Notes under the pieces: generated by a model | Database searches by the model: none | Told to the model about the DNA's origin: nothing | What the model saw: only the letters and a program-made list of their open reading frames with translations | Part shown: positions 25,319 through 37,509 of the stretch, in pieces | Layout of the letters: the number at the start of each line of letters is the position of its first letter | Numbering within the stretch: position 1 is the stretch's first letter | DNA from: Rhodamnia argentea | Lineage: Eukaryota; Streptophyta; Magnoliopsida; Myrtales; Myrtaceae | DNA length: 64,000 nt | NCBI RefSeq assembly: GCF_020921035.1 | Contig: NC_063153.1 | Span: 17,546,001-17,610,000, forward strand | Direction: 5' to 3' | Position numbers and translations under genes: made by a program

Positions 25319-26889
25319 CATGTTCGGGTGGTTAATTCGTGTGGTGCCAATATGGGTCCATAATCTATTTCTAACTCATATTTTATGTAAAATGGATCTT
25401 ATATGGATCGAAAATGGGTCTTATATGAAACCCATTTTGGGACTCATCAAAATGCATCCACACAAGCAACAAGCTAGTGGTGGCCCACCCAACCCGCTTC
25501 GCATCACCTCTTGCCTGGGCACAAGTGGCGCCGTGCCTCCTCCGCCGGTTGGCCCCCTCTGCCTTATCCTCTCCTTCCCCATTCATGTTCGATCGCCACC
25601 GTCGTCAACCCCCGAATCACCTTCTCTTTCCCCGACACCTCCCCTTCTGCACCCACCAGAGGCAAGCCGTCGTCCTACTTCCTTGAAGTCAACCAGTGAT
25701 TTTAGACGCCCTTTTTTGGTTATTTTTTTTGGAAGAATTCGTCGACCCCTTGTTGAGTGGGGAAGTTTGTATTGATTCTACAATTGCAACTCTGGAAATG
25801 CTAGAATATAATCGCGTTGATCTGCCTGCTTCCCGGCTTCCTTGGGTGAAACGCGAATTGGTGGGTGACTTCGACTCATGTAGCGTAGTTTCAGGCTAAG
25901 TGGATGAGTTTTGCTGCTGGAGCTTCTGTTATATGAGGATGCCGCCTTGTCGAGAGAGAGGATGTGCCTCTATATGAAATCCACTTTGATGCTCTATTTA
26001 CTTTACTTTCTATCATGATCTTTCAAGTGATTCACATTTTCTAGCACCTGAATAAGTCAGTCGATGCACACTGTATCTTGACAATGAACTGAATTGCATA
26101 ACTTAATTTCAGCCAACTTTGTTGATGAGCCAATGTAGTTGTGCAGAGATTTAGGAAAGGTAATCTAATTCCTCCATGATTTTTTAGAACTTGGCATTCT
26201 CATTTGCAATTGTTAAAAAGTTTGATGACTGAAATTGATTTTAGGCATTTCTTGGTCATAGGGGTTTGTTTTGGAGATGTCGGACCCACTAGATCCATTC
26301 GAGAGGCCTTTTGAGTAGTACAATTCTTACAATTTTCAAGTTCCAGTTTAATGTCTTTTGTTAAGAGTTGCATGCTTGCATAATTTCCTACAACTCTGTC
26401 TGTCGACAAGATTAGAGATGAGGAGGACATCCTCTTGATAAAATGTTGCCTTTCAAAAGCATTCTTGCTATTTGCATATTCAAATTTTGCATGAAAATTT
26501 TGAACCTGTTTAATTTCCAGCTTTGGTTTGACCCCCAATCACACAAAACAACCAAAAAAAAAAAACATTCCAACTTTGCAACTTCAACTAACCCTTGTCT
26601 GGGTCCCATTAGTTGTTCTCCCTTTCTTAAGATGCATGATTATCAGTAAATTACCTTGTCCCTAGCGTCAGAAAAAGATTCTTACCATCAATGAAGGGCA
26701 TAGGCTTATAAAATGCTGCATATTTTTCTGGCTATAGTTTGGGAAGATTTCTTTAATTGAAAATTAAAAGGGAATGGAAATTGTGGATGTTATATTTCTT
26801 TCAGTTTTTACAACTTGTTCTAATTCATGTTTTCTCTAACTAATTAGTTGACATGTCAAGATCTAACAAGGATCCAAAAGATTTTGTTT
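25319..26889. other. Gene-free stretch between UGNT1 and the hAT remnant
   Basis: No gene was recognised. A short C-rich block (about 25480-25700) gives open frames in several phases but no known motif. The rest is AT-rich. Confidence 0.4.
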
Positions 26890-28813
26890 TTTTCAACTTT
26901 GCAAAATGATCCAAGATGAATCGTAACCAGTACAGACGAAAGATTCTTAGCATCATTAGCACGTGAGGATGAGGAAAATAACCCTATTTGCTATAAACGA
27001 TTGAAGAGATTCACTTCCACTATATGGTATGAATTCGAAGATTCACGGATGAGGATGGCAAGGAAAACGCCAAGTGTAAGTGGTGCGAACAAACTTAAAT
27101 GGCTATCCATAGGACAACAAAGTATGTTGCGTCATTTAGATAATTGTCGCAATCGAGAGGCCGATGTTGGTGGTTCCACGAAACGATTTGATCAAGTCAT
27201 GTTTAGAGGGAAGTTAGCAAAAGCAATAATCAAGCACAATTACACCTACTCTTTTGTATATCATGAGGCTACTAAAGAGTTGCTTAGTTACCTCAACCCC
27301 CATGTGAAGCACATATCAATAAATACAGCAAGAAGTGATGTCATAAAAGTTTATGAGAAAGAGAAGAGAAACTTGAAATCAAATTTAGTCACTTTCAAGC
27401 AGAATATGTTTGACTTATGATTTGTGGACTTCTATTACAACTGATCATTATATGACTATCATGGCCCATTACATTGACGAGAATTGGGAATTACATGCGA
27501 AGGTTTTGTGCTTCTCCTATGTGCCACCTCCATATAGTGGCAACATACTAGAAAAATTGCATACTTTGTTAAGAGAGTGGGGGCATTGAGAGGAGGATTT
27601 TCAGTATTACATTAGATAATGCTTCATACAATGACAGTATGATTGATATTTGAAAAAATACACTTATGGGATTGTCTTTGTAATGTGGTGGTCAGTTTTT
27701 TCTTGTGCGTTGTAGTGCACATATTATGAATCTCATTGTACAATAAGGTCTAAAGGTGATTGATGGATCATTGCAAAATATCGGAGAATCTGTGAAATAC
27801 GTGAGAGCTACACAAGAGAGGATAGTAAAATTTGCTGAATGTATATCACAATCATCCGTGAAGATGGGTAAAAAGGTACGTCAAGATGTGGCTACTAGAT
27901 GTAACTCTACGTACCTAATGCTTGAAGGTGCTTTGGTCTTTAAACAAGCATTTTCCCATTTGAAGTTAATTGATAGTAACTTTCTCACTTGCCCGTCATC
28001 TAAGGATTAGGTCAAAGCCAAGAAAATTGCATTCTTATTACAACCTTTTTATGATATTTCTCCTCTCTTCTATAAAGTTAAATATCCCATGGGGAATTTA
28101 TATTTCTATGGAGTATGGCAGATCCAGTTTCGTTTGATAAAGGCAAGTAGTAGTGAGGATGTGGCTATTAAAACTATGGCTAAGGCAATGCTAAAAAAGT
28201 TTGAAAAATATTGGAAGTGTTATAGTGTTGTCTTATCTTTTACGGATATATTAGATCCTCACTATAAGTTACACTTGTTAGAGTTTTGCTATTCGAAGTT
28301 GGACATGGATGATCATGTGGAGTTTGTACGAAGCATTCGGGAAAAGCTCTATATGATTTTTGATGAATATGTAACATCTACATCGAGAGGTGATCGCTTT
28401 ACATCATCAAGTAGTTGAGGTAAAATTTTAGTTGAGGAAATTGTCGAGGACATCGTGGACGATCTTGATGAGTATGATGCATTCAAGAGTGAGTACTTTG
28501 GCTCACAATCTAGTAAGTCACAATTGGATTTGTATTTGGAGGAGAATAGGCTTGATAAAAAAAATATCTGGATATCAATATCCTTGATTATTGGAAAGCT
28601 CATTCACAACGGTATCCCGAGTTGTCTCTTATGGCACATGATATATTGAGCATTCTTATCACTTCCGTTGCCTCAAAGCCGGCCTTTAGCATTGGATGAT
28701 GCATTCTAAATAAATATCATAGTTCTCTTTCGCCTGAAAATTGTAGAGGCCGAGTTGTGCACTAGAGATTGGTTATTTGGCGTTCTGCCTGAGGAAGATT
28801 TCGATGATGAGTC
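26890..28813 (+). pseudogene. Decayed hAT transposase (BED-finger, RICESLEEPER-like)
   Basis: Fragments in several frames follow the order of a plant hAT transposase. First is a BED zinc finger split by a frameshift (AKCKWC at about 27075, RHLDNC at about 27130). Next come LAKAIIKHNYTYSFVYHEA, then SITLDNASYNDSMI (about 27600-27640) and RCSAHIMNLIVQ (about 27710-27745). Then come RQDVATRCNSTYLMLEGAL, DILDPHYKL and the C-terminal dimerisation region, with [14 protein letters not shown] (about 28610-28655) and the area around 28740-28810. Several stops and frame changes mean it is inactive. It is interrupted at 28813 by a Copia element and resumes at 37469. Terminal inverted repeats were not found. 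A host-domesticated gene is unlikely because the frame is so broken. Confidence 0.85.
28809..28813. repeat. Target-site duplication GAGTC (left)
   Basis: GAGTC here is repeated directly at 37469-37473, just outside the right LTR, and marks the insertion of the Copia element into the hAT gene. Confidence 0.9.
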
Positions 28814-28988
28814 CGTTGGCGTGAGATGTATTTCCTATAAATTAGGGATTTTTCCTTTTTCTTTTCTTTATTATAGTTTTTTCCTAATTTATTGAGATGC
28901 TAGGGATATCACCCGTATTGTATATAAGAACAATTGTAATGCCGTAAAGATTCATTTTTTTTTATATAGAGGAAAACATTCTTCTACA
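28814..28988 (+). repeat. 5' LTR of the Copia element
   Basis: 175 bases, ending in CA. The first two bases are CG where the right LTR has TG, which looks like a T-to-C change at the terminus. It contains a TATA-like 'gtatataagaa' near 28920. Confidence 0.95.
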
Positions 28989-29000
28989 TGGTATCAGAGC
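28989..29000 (+). other. Primer-binding site (initiator tRNA-Met)
   Basis: TGGTATCAGAGC follows the 5' LTR directly. This is the usual Copia primer-binding site in plants. Confidence 0.95.
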
Positions 29001-29274
29001 CTAGGGTTTGCTCCTTGTGAGTACTGTACGTTAATTCTCGATTACGGTGGTCCCGCTCGTTTTCTTCACTGCGCCGTTGTCTCATGTCGGCCGACTTCGT
29101 TTCACCCGATCGCACTCGACATCGGATCCATGGCGGATGAAAACCCTAGAAGAGAAGTGATTCCCCACCAAAATCAAGGGGGGAATTCGACCACGGAAGC
29201 GTTTTTGGAGAATCTGACCACAAGATTGACTCAGATTCTGACTCAGAACCAAACTCCTCCTCCTCCTCCTCCAG

Positions 29275-29279
29275 CACCA
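29275..29279. repeat. Target-site duplication CACCA (left)
   Basis: Repeated directly at 32856-32860. The pair flanks the 3.6-kb solo LTR and shows that it inserted into the Copia gag. Confidence 0.85.
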
Positions 29280-32200
29280 TGTTGACACCTGATTTTAATC
29301 AATCATTTTTTGATTTATTTTTGAAAATTCATAAAAAATTCAAAAAAAAAATTAGAAAATTGTAAAATCAACTTTGGTAGCCTTGGCCAAGCTCAAGGAA
29401 CCATTTTTGAACAAAAAATAATTTTTCATATTTTTCGCATTTTTTGATATTTTTCAGAAAATAAGAAAATACCCAAAAAAATCAAGAAAAATACCATTTG
29501 AGGTCACAAAAATACAGAAAAATAGTCAGTATTTTTCTTTTAATTTCCTTTTCATTTTTACTTCTTAAAGTTTGAAAATTCCACTTCGGATTTGTGTGTT
29601 CCTTCACAAATGCACCCACAAATTAGACGTGAAAATACCATTCGGAGTCATTTTATTTTTCTTTCTTTACTTTTGAGGGTTGTGACATGGTTCTCTAGCA
29701 TTACATTTCACATTTTGATCCAATTGCATGTTAATTTGCTCAATTTTGGCATTAGGGACTTAATTGCACAAAAAATTCTTCCATTTTAGTCCCTAGAAGG
29801 CCAAATTCAAAATTAAATCTCACTAAGAGGCACCCATGGAACCCCAAGACGCCTATCCTATAGTTTTTGACCTCTTGAATCTAAGGGTAGGCTCAATTGA
29901 TGCTAATTCTTTCATTAAGGGTTCCAATTTTGAAAAAATCATTTTCGGATCCTAACTAACATTTGGGGTTTTCACTCAATTTGTAGAGTACTTTTCATAG
30001 AAACCACATTTCCAAAGGGAATCCATGTTGGGAAAATGAATTTTGGCATCAATTTTACGAAAAAGTGCTAATTACTACCTCAATTTTGCCTTTTTGCACG
30101 AACCGGGTCTGCCGGGTCGGGCGGATCCGACCCGGTGACCCGGAACTATTCATCATCTTCTCCAAAGGGTTCACCGGCGCAAGTTAGAGGGCGGGAGTCC
30201 GTTTTTTTTAGCGGTGATCGTCGACGAAGAGGCTTCGAGAAGGATCTAGAAGGAGGAGCAGTTAGGGGAGAGCACGGGAAAAACGAACAAAAAGAAAAGT
30301 GCTCGCAACAGTGGAGGGGGATTGAGATTCAAAGAAAAGGGAGGAGAACACAGCAGAGGCGAAAAAAAAACTTGAGAGAAGAGAACGCGAGTTCTGGAAC
30401 GAGGAGCGAGTGGAAGATCAAGAGAGAGCTCGTGATCGTTGCATCTCGGATCGGGAGCTCATCGCCGTCGCATCTCAAATCACCTTCAACGTAAAATGTG
30501 AGTTCTATTCCCTCTGCTAGTATTCCGGCGAGCACTGTACACTTACGATTTCAATCGATTTCGCCTGCGTTGAGTTGGATTGACATGTTATTTTGGATAA
30601 TCTGAGTTAGAGAAGTGCAGTGGTAGGCTTGGTTTCGGGTGATTTGGTCCTGGATAGGATCACATTCAGCTTCGATAGTCGTAGAACACTTGTTCGATAG
30701 AATGCATCTGAGAACAAATGAATACCGATCTGGATTATAAACCTGCAAGCTCGCTTAATCGTATTTCACACACTTCATGTCGCATCCGAAACACTTCCTG
30801 CACTTTATTCTTTCTTTTTATGCATTGATTTGGTCAAAAAACGTCTATCCGAACCTATGTTTACACCTCGCCGGAGTCTCGTGTTGGAAGTCGCTAATGG
30901 AGGATTCTGAATCTGCGAGGATGATCAGGTAAGTTTCGTGAGCTGTTATGGATGTGAATTATGTGCTTAAGCCTCAGTTTGTATGATCGGTAGTCGATAT
31001 ATGTTCGCTCACCGGAAGTTGCAGGTTTGGCCGGAAGTTCAACCTCGGTCTAGGTTAGTCCGGGCTAATCATTCGCGCTAAACTTTAGGTATGTTGTTAT
31101 AGGATAGTTGAGGAGTCGTTTGAGAGGAAAATCGCGAAGTTTGGAGGTGGTTTAGGCGTCGGAATCGAATTCCGGCGAGGCGCCGGCGAGGTCCGCTGGC
31201 GCCGATCATCTTCTCCGGCGAATACGTTGACCGGTCAACGAAAGTTGACGCGGTCAACGTCCAGGTGTCGCCGACGTGGCGGCCACGTGGCTGCCACGTC
31301 GGCAAGTTCGTATAATCGAAAATAAAAAAAATAAAAATGATCCGACGGCTCATAGGAACGCCACGTGTCGAAATCTCGAATTTTTGAAAAATAAAATTCA
31401 TTTTTTTCAGATATATTCCAATTTTCGAAAAAAAAATAATAAAAAAAATATATTTTGTGATCGCGTGGCCCAGGTTTGGCCACGCGTCACCATTCCGATC
31501 GTTGGATCAAATTTTCGGAAATTCAAGTAATAAATAAAATCATTTTCAGAAATAAAAAAAAATAGTTTGATCGAACGGTTGAGATTTGATTTTGCCTTTG
31601 ATCTGAACCGCTGATCTTGGTATTTAAAATGTGCGGTGGAGATCAAGTCTCCCTTTAATCTGAGCCGTCGATTCCAGTCAACGGATCCGGCCGTCGTCGT
31701 CGCGCCACGTGGCACAATCTTAAGCGTCAATTATTTTAGGCGGGAATTTTCAAATATTTGAGCGCGCTTTGTTTTGGAACGGCGCCGTTTTGGGAATTCC
31801 GGTCCGGACGTGGGTCCGGACCGGGCGGACCGGTCCGTGGACCGGGTTGACTCGGTCCATTGACCGGGTTGACCCGGTCCGAAAAAAAAAAAAAAAAAAT
31901 CTAAAAGTCATTAAAAAATCGAAAAAAAAATTAGGAAAAATTGTAGAAAATTCCCAAAAAAATTCCAAAAATTCTCAAAAATTGAGGAATGGCCACAATC
32001 AACTGGCCAATCCTATTTTTGAGATTTCTCCTCCCGATCTTTCCAAAAATGACGGTTTTACCCCTTAAGGGCAAATTGTCCCAAAAAATTCATAGAAAAT
32101 TCCAGAAAATTCCAAAAAAATGTTGGAAATTAGGAAATGGGTCAGTATAGGTGGCCAATCCTATTTCCAACATTTCTCACTCCAAATCTCTTCTGAAATG

Positions 32201-32855
32201 ACGATTTTTCCCTTCTCGGCAAATCGTCTCCAAATTTTCTCAAAATTATGATTTTGCCCCTCATGGGCGAATCGCTTCCAAATCACTCCCGATCCCCTCC
32301 TATGCTTTAAATGTCCCTTCTCTAAGCCAATAGGGCTATACTAGGAATGCCACGCCGATTTGATGCGATTTATCCGCACGTTATGGATTCCTTGATTTGC
32401 GCATTTACTTCGATTGATTGTGATTGCTAGGATAGTCACTCCCATCCGCATGAACTCCTAGATTTAGGATTCGTACCCCACTCATCTGCATGAAATTCGA
32501 GATTAGAAAATTCAATCAACTTAGGTACCGAAAGGGCGTCAATTAAGATAATTGACGTAACTAAGTCCCCGATCCCATTTCTCTGGTTCTCGCAGAATCG
32601 AATAGAAACTCCCAACTATTCGATAGGGTTTCCAATCGTATCTTCCACGAAACGATTGGTGGCGACTCCTTGGCATGCACACGTAGCACATGTCACTAGA
32701 CCACACCGAAGGTCGACTCGATTTTATCCTCCGTTGCGATTTGGGTAATGGGCCTTGGGAGAGGCCCGCTTCCGAAGGTCCACACGCAATCAGGCGGGAA
32801 GGGCGACCCATTAGCCCTCTTCCTCTCACTTCCCGATTCGAGGAGGGTCGCGACA
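29280..32855 (+). mobile_element. 3.6-kb solo LTR, probably Ty3/Gypsy Tat-type
   Basis: The block starts TGTTGACACC, ends GGGTCGCGACA and is flanked by CACCA. It has no gag, protease, reverse transcriptase or integrase coding, so it is read as one LTR left after recombination. Length over 3 kb and the 'gtcgcgaca' terminus suit the long-LTR Tat/Ogre group of Ty3/Gypsy elements; that assignment is from memory. Inside are a C/G-rich stretch (30110-30500), short repeats of 'ggtccggaccgg' and 'gaccgggttgac' (31800-31880), and two copies of a 100-150-base module ending in 'aggaa(t/a)tggccacaatc...ccaatcctatttt' (31970-32200). Orientation is not proven. Confidence 0.8.
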
Positions 32856-33629
32856 CACCAACATCGCATAATGATTCGGCTTCATCTCAGATTGCGATTA
32901 AATTGGATGGAACCAACTATGGCTTATGGTCTCGGGTTGTCGAGATGTACATCACGAGCAAAGACAAGTTGGGGTATATCAATGGAGACCTTCCCCAGCC
33001 TTTGCCTACAGATCCTGTTTTTAGGAAGTGGAAAACCGAGGACTCGATTGTGAAAGGATGGCTCATCAATTCCATGGATCCGGCGTTGATTGGCAATTTT
33101 ATCAGATTCCCCACCGCTAAAGCCGTGTGGGATTCCGTAGCTACCACCTTTTTTGATGGCACCGATACTTCCCGGGTGTATGATTTAAAGCACCGGGTAT
33201 CACGACTCAAGCAAGTTGGAGGACCAATCGAAAAATACTACAACGATCTTCAAGGACTTTGGCGTGAAATTGATTTCCGTAGGCCTAATCCTATGGTGTG
33301 TCCCGAGATATTGAGCGCTATAATAATGCTGTTCAAGAGGATAGGGTTTACCTTTTTCTGGATGGACTTGATGATCGTCTCGACAAGGTTCGTGCAGATG
33401 TCTTGCAAATGCAGCCTTTCCCCACCGTTGAGCAAGCCTATGCACGCGTCCGTAGGGAAGATGTGCGCCAAATCGTGATGTCGACCAATGCCGATGGTTT
33501 GCCTACGGGTACAGCAATGGTCTCACGGGGCAATCGAGGAGTCCCGTCTCTGCAGTTGATGGCGAGCGGTTCGATGGGTAGAGGTGGGCGCTCGATCGTC
33601 ATTGTTAAGGCCAAGTCTTAGGTGCCTCG

Positions 33630-36600
33630 GTGGTACGTTCTCACCGTGGCAATCCCAAACACACTAGGGACACTTGTTTTAAGCTACATGGATTCCCGGA
33701 TTGGTGGGATGATTTTCAAGCGAAGAAGAATAAATCGGAAGCTGAACCGGGCAAGAGTTCGGGCCAGGCATCCTTAGTGACCGGGAGTTCATCTCTTTCC
33801 TTAGTTCCGATGGTACCTTCAACTAATTCTTCCACCTTTCCTCTTGAAGGTAATTGTGGTTCTGTTTTTTTCACTACTCGTCATGGTGGAAACAATGGTT
33901 GGATTATCGACTCGGGCGCCCACCGATCACATGACACCCGACCCCAATGATCTAGTCAACCATACCTCACCGCGGCGAGACAGTGTGTATAATGCTAATG
34001 GACATCGCCATCCTGTCACCGGGGCTGGGAGTGTGGCTCTCACGCCATCTATTTCTCTATCTCATACATTACTTGTGCCCTCTTTGTCCAACCGTTTATT
34101 GTCCGTTGGACAAATTACCGATGAGTTGAATTGCCGTATTCTTATGTACCCGGATTTCTGTTTGTTTCAGGACATTCTCACGAAGGAGATTATTGGGCGT
34201 GGTACTAAGAAGGAGGGGCTATATATTGTGGATGATCTCGGCTCTAGCTATGCCTATCACACTTCCGGTCGACTCCGTTAGTAAGGAGAATGATGTTTGG
34301 TTGTGGCACCGTCGGTTAGGGCATCCATCATTTAGATATTTGAAGTATTTGTTTCCTGAGTTGTTTCGTGGTTTATCGAATTCCGCTTTTCAATGTGAAA
34401 CATGCATTATGGCAAAGAGTCACCGTGTTTCTTTTCCTTTGAGCTCTAATAAAAGTAGCAAGCCTTTTTGTTTGGTTCATTCGATGTGTGGGTGCATCTC
34501 CAATTACTACAATATCCGGAATGAGATGGTTTATAACCTTTGTTGATGATTGCACACGTATGACATGGTTGTATCCGATGAAGCATAAAGATGAGGCTCC
34601 TAACATATTCCGCATGTTTCATAAAATGGTTGCCACTCAATTTGGAGCTCGTATTCAGATTTTTCGCACGGATAATGGTGGAGAATATATCAATCAACAC
34701 CTTACCTCTTATTTTAAGGAACATGGTCTCATTCATGAGACCTCTTGCACTCAAACTCCTCGGCAGAACGGTGTGGCTGAACGAAAGAATCGCCACATTC
34801 TAGAGACGGTGAGAGCTCTTCCGGTCGGCGGTAATGTTCCAAAAAGGTTCTGGAATGCGGTGGTGGTCACAGCCGTTCACTTGATGAATCGTATGCCCTC
34901 TCGTGTGTTGCAATTTCAAACTCCATTACAAGCTCTATCCTAGTTTGTGCCTCTCCCTTCGGTCTTGACAATACCTCCTAAAGTGTTTGGGTGTGTGGCT
35001 TTTGTGCATCTTCACAAGAACCAACGCACCAAACTTGACCCGTGTGCGGTACGATGTGTATTTATTGGTTACTGAGCTCACCAAAAGGGGTATTGTTGTT
35101 ATGATCCAACGACCAAGAAGACACATGTTACCATGGACGTGACTTTTCGGGAGTCTGAGTCCTATTTTTCTCCACCTCATTGTTCCTTTCGTGGGGAAAA
35201 TTATAGTGAAAGGAAAAATTGGTGGGACATTGGCATGGAAGGTGTGGAGTCGGGAGGACATGTGGAGTCCAGGGTGCAACTGGGTGGGGCTGGACCATTA
35301 ACCAACTCACAGAAAGTTCCATCGATGCGGTTTAATGAGCACCTAGGCCATGGTTCGATGACAGGCAATGAGGGGGAGGGGGCGATGGTAGATGATGAAG
35401 GGGAGGGTAATCGTTGTTTAGTTGAAAGTGGAGATGACCAGCAGCTTATATCTACACCTAATGAGCAAAATCAACCAGCTTCTTCACAAATTGCCCCTTC
35501 TTCAGATGCCGACCACTCTCTTGAGAATGATCCCGAGGTAAGCTCTCTTTCTGATCTTGAGGTTTCTGATGATCCTGATTTGGTTGTTAGATATAAACTC
35601 CCCGACAGGCATAACCGGGGCAAGCCTCCTAGTCGGTACTCACCGGATGTGGAGGAAAGAAGGTCTACATATCCCATTGCTGATTTTGTGTCAACAAGAA
35701 GATTGTCGGAATTTTGTAAGGCTTTTGTGTCAAATGTATCAGCTGTTCGAATTCCGAATGGGGTGGGAGAGGCCTTGAAGGATCCAAAATGGGTCCAAGC
35801 TATGAAGGAGGAGATGGAAGCATTAGAAAAAAAATCAAACTTGGAGGCTTGTAGAGTTGCCGGAAGGAATGAAGGCAGTGGGGTGTAAGTGGGTGTTCAC
35901 CATTAAACACAAGGCGGATGGTACCATTGAGAGGTACAAGGCTCGATTGGTCGCAAAAGGATACACACAGACTTATGGTGTGGATTATCAAGAGACTTTC
36001 TCTCCGGTTGCAAAATTGAATACTGTGCGGGTTTTGCTGTCACTTGCTGCAAATCTGGATTGGCCATTGCATCGGTTTGATGTGAAGAATGCATTTCTTC
36101 ATGGAGATTTGGAGGAAGAGATTTACATGGAGGTTCCACCTGGATATGGGTGTATTGATAAGCCAAATGTTGTTTGTAGATCGAAGAGATCGTTATATGG
36201 TTTGAAGCAGTCACCTCGTGCCTGGTTTGGTCGGTTCGGCTCAACCATAAGAAAGTACGGTTATTCCCAGAGCAATTCGGATCACACTTTATTTTTGAAG
36301 CAAAGCCAAGGTAAGGTGATTGCTCCGATAATATATGTTGATGATATGATCATCACGGGGGATGATACTGAAGAAATTTCGAGGCTTCAAGAGAAGTTGG
36401 CGGAAGAATTTGAGATGAAGGACTTGGGAGGACTGAAGTATTTCTTAGGTATTGAGGTAGCTAGGTCTAAGAAAGGAATTTTTTTGTCACGGAGAAAATA
36501 CGTACTTGATTTGTTGGCAGAAGTGGGAATGTTGGGTTGTAAGCCCTCCGATACTCCTATGGTGTAGAATCATAAACTTGGAGAGTATCCCGATCAAGTG

Positions 36601-37287
36601 CCGACTAATAAGGAGAGGTATCAAAGGTTAGTATGAAGATTAATTTATTTATCTCACACTCGCCCGGACATTGCTTATGCAGTAAGTGTTGTGAGTCAAT
36701 TTATGCATGCTCCTAGTGAAGAACATATGAATGCAGTATATCGTATCCTTCGATATTTAAAGTCGGCTCCAGGGAGGGGGATAATGTTTGCAAAGAATGG
36801 TCACCTTGCGGTAGAAGGATATACGGATGCGGATTGGGCGGGGAACGCAACAGATAGAAGGTCCACGTCAAGTTATCTCACATTTGTAGGAGGTAACTTG
36901 GTAACGTGGAGAAGCAAAAAGCAAAAAGTTGTAGCCTTATCCGGTGAGGCAGGAGTCGGAGGAGTAGCAAAGGGATTGTGTGAGTTATTATGGCTTAAAA
37001 AGCTGTTGTCCGAACTTGGGTATCCACCAGAGTCCGGGATGAAGTTGTTTTGTGATAATAAAGCTGCTATAGCTATCTCTCATAACCCGGTTTAGCATGA
37101 TCGAACCAAACATGTTGAAGTTGATAGACACTTTGTCAAGGAGAACTTGGATGCTAAAATAATTCGGTTGCCCTTTGTCAAATCTGAAGATCGGTTGGCC
37201 GATGTTTTGACCAAAGCCGTGTCAAGTAGAGCGTTTGAGAGCTCACTCATCAAGATGGGTATCGAAGACATCTTCTCACCCACTTGA
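33630..37287 (+). pseudogene. Copia pol region (PR-INT-RT-RH), broken
   Basis: Domains in order: zinc-knuckle remnant CFKLHGFPDWW (about 33678), protease active site IIDSGA (about 33903) with a frame change directly after it, and gag-pre-integrase (WLWHRRLGHPSFRYLKYL, about 34300; CETCIMAKSHR). Integrase follows with DDCTRMTWLYP (about 34540) and TDNGGEY (about 34670). Reverse transcriptase has CKWVFTIKHKADGTIERYK (about 35885) and YVDDMI (about 36338). RNase H has YTDADWAG (about 36820), DNKAAI, and DRTKHVEVDRHF after an in-frame stop at 37093. The usual SSAEAE region of RNase H is changed here to SGEAGVGG, so a catalytic acidic residue may be displaced. Stops and frameshifts near 33620, 33930, 34280, 34520, 34943, 35860, 36567, 36640 and 37093 make it inactive. 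Confidence 0.9.
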
Positions 37288-37294
37288 GGGGGAG
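37286..37294 (+). other. Polypurine tract of the Copia element
   Basis: GAGGGGGAG lies directly before the 3' LTR, as expected for the second-strand primer. Confidence 0.9.
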
Positions 37295-37468
37295 TGTTGG
37301 CGTGAGCTGTATTTCCTATAAATTAGGGATTTTTTCTTTTTCTTTTCTTTATTATAGTTTTTTCCTAATTTATTGAGATGCTAGGGATATCACCTGTATT
37401 GTATATAAGAACAATTGTAATGCTATAAAGATTCATTTTTTTTATATAGAGGAAAACATTCTTCTACG
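37295..37468 (+). repeat. 3' LTR of the Copia element
   Basis: 174 bases, starting TGTTGG and ending CG instead of CA. It aligns end to end with the 5' LTR. Confidence 0.95.
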
Positions 37469-37503
37469 GAGTCTCTCATTGTCGGCTTTCAAGACTACTT
37501 GCG
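37469..37503 (+). pseudogene. hAT transposase tail, right of the Copia insertion
   Basis: After the GAGTC duplication (37469-37473) the sequence continues the hAT reading frame interrupted at 28813 and reaches a TAG at about 37506. The frame is kept across the insertion if one GAGTC copy and the Copia element are ignored, which supports the insertion history. Confidence 0.7.
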
Positions 37504-37509
37504 TTAGGT

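Larger units (their letters stand above)
29130..33620 (+). pseudogene. Copia gag region, split by the solo LTR
   Basis: The frame starts at ATG 29130 (MADENPRREVIPHQ...), runs into a proline run (29253-29279), and continues past the inserted solo LTR from 32861. There the UBN2-type gag appears (IKLDGTNYGLWSRVVEMYI at about 32896, WLINSMDP, WDSVATTFF, LKQVGGPIEKYYNDLQGLW). A frame change occurs near 33290-33310, and a stop at 33620 precedes the CFKLHGFPDWW knuckle region. The gag is therefore broken both by the insertion and by point changes. Gag would form the retrotransposon particle. Confidence 0.85.
28814..37468 (+). mobile_element. Ty1/Copia LTR retrotransposon, nested and itself interrupted
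   Basis: The element has near-identical LTRs (28814-28988 and 37295-37468), a primer-binding site complementary to initiator tRNA-Met (28989-29000, TGGTATCAGAGC) and a polypurine tract (37286-37294, GAGGGGGAG). It carries a gag-pol region in Copia order (protease, integrase, reverse transcriptase, RNase H). GAGTC duplications flank it. Without the 3.6-kb solo LTR at 29280-32855 and one copy of its CACCA duplication, the element would be about 5.1 kb, normal for Copia. Several frameshifts and stops in gag-pol make it non-autonomous today. The LTRs differ at seven substitutions plus one T-run length change by hand count, so the insertion is fairly young. Confidence 0.95.
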
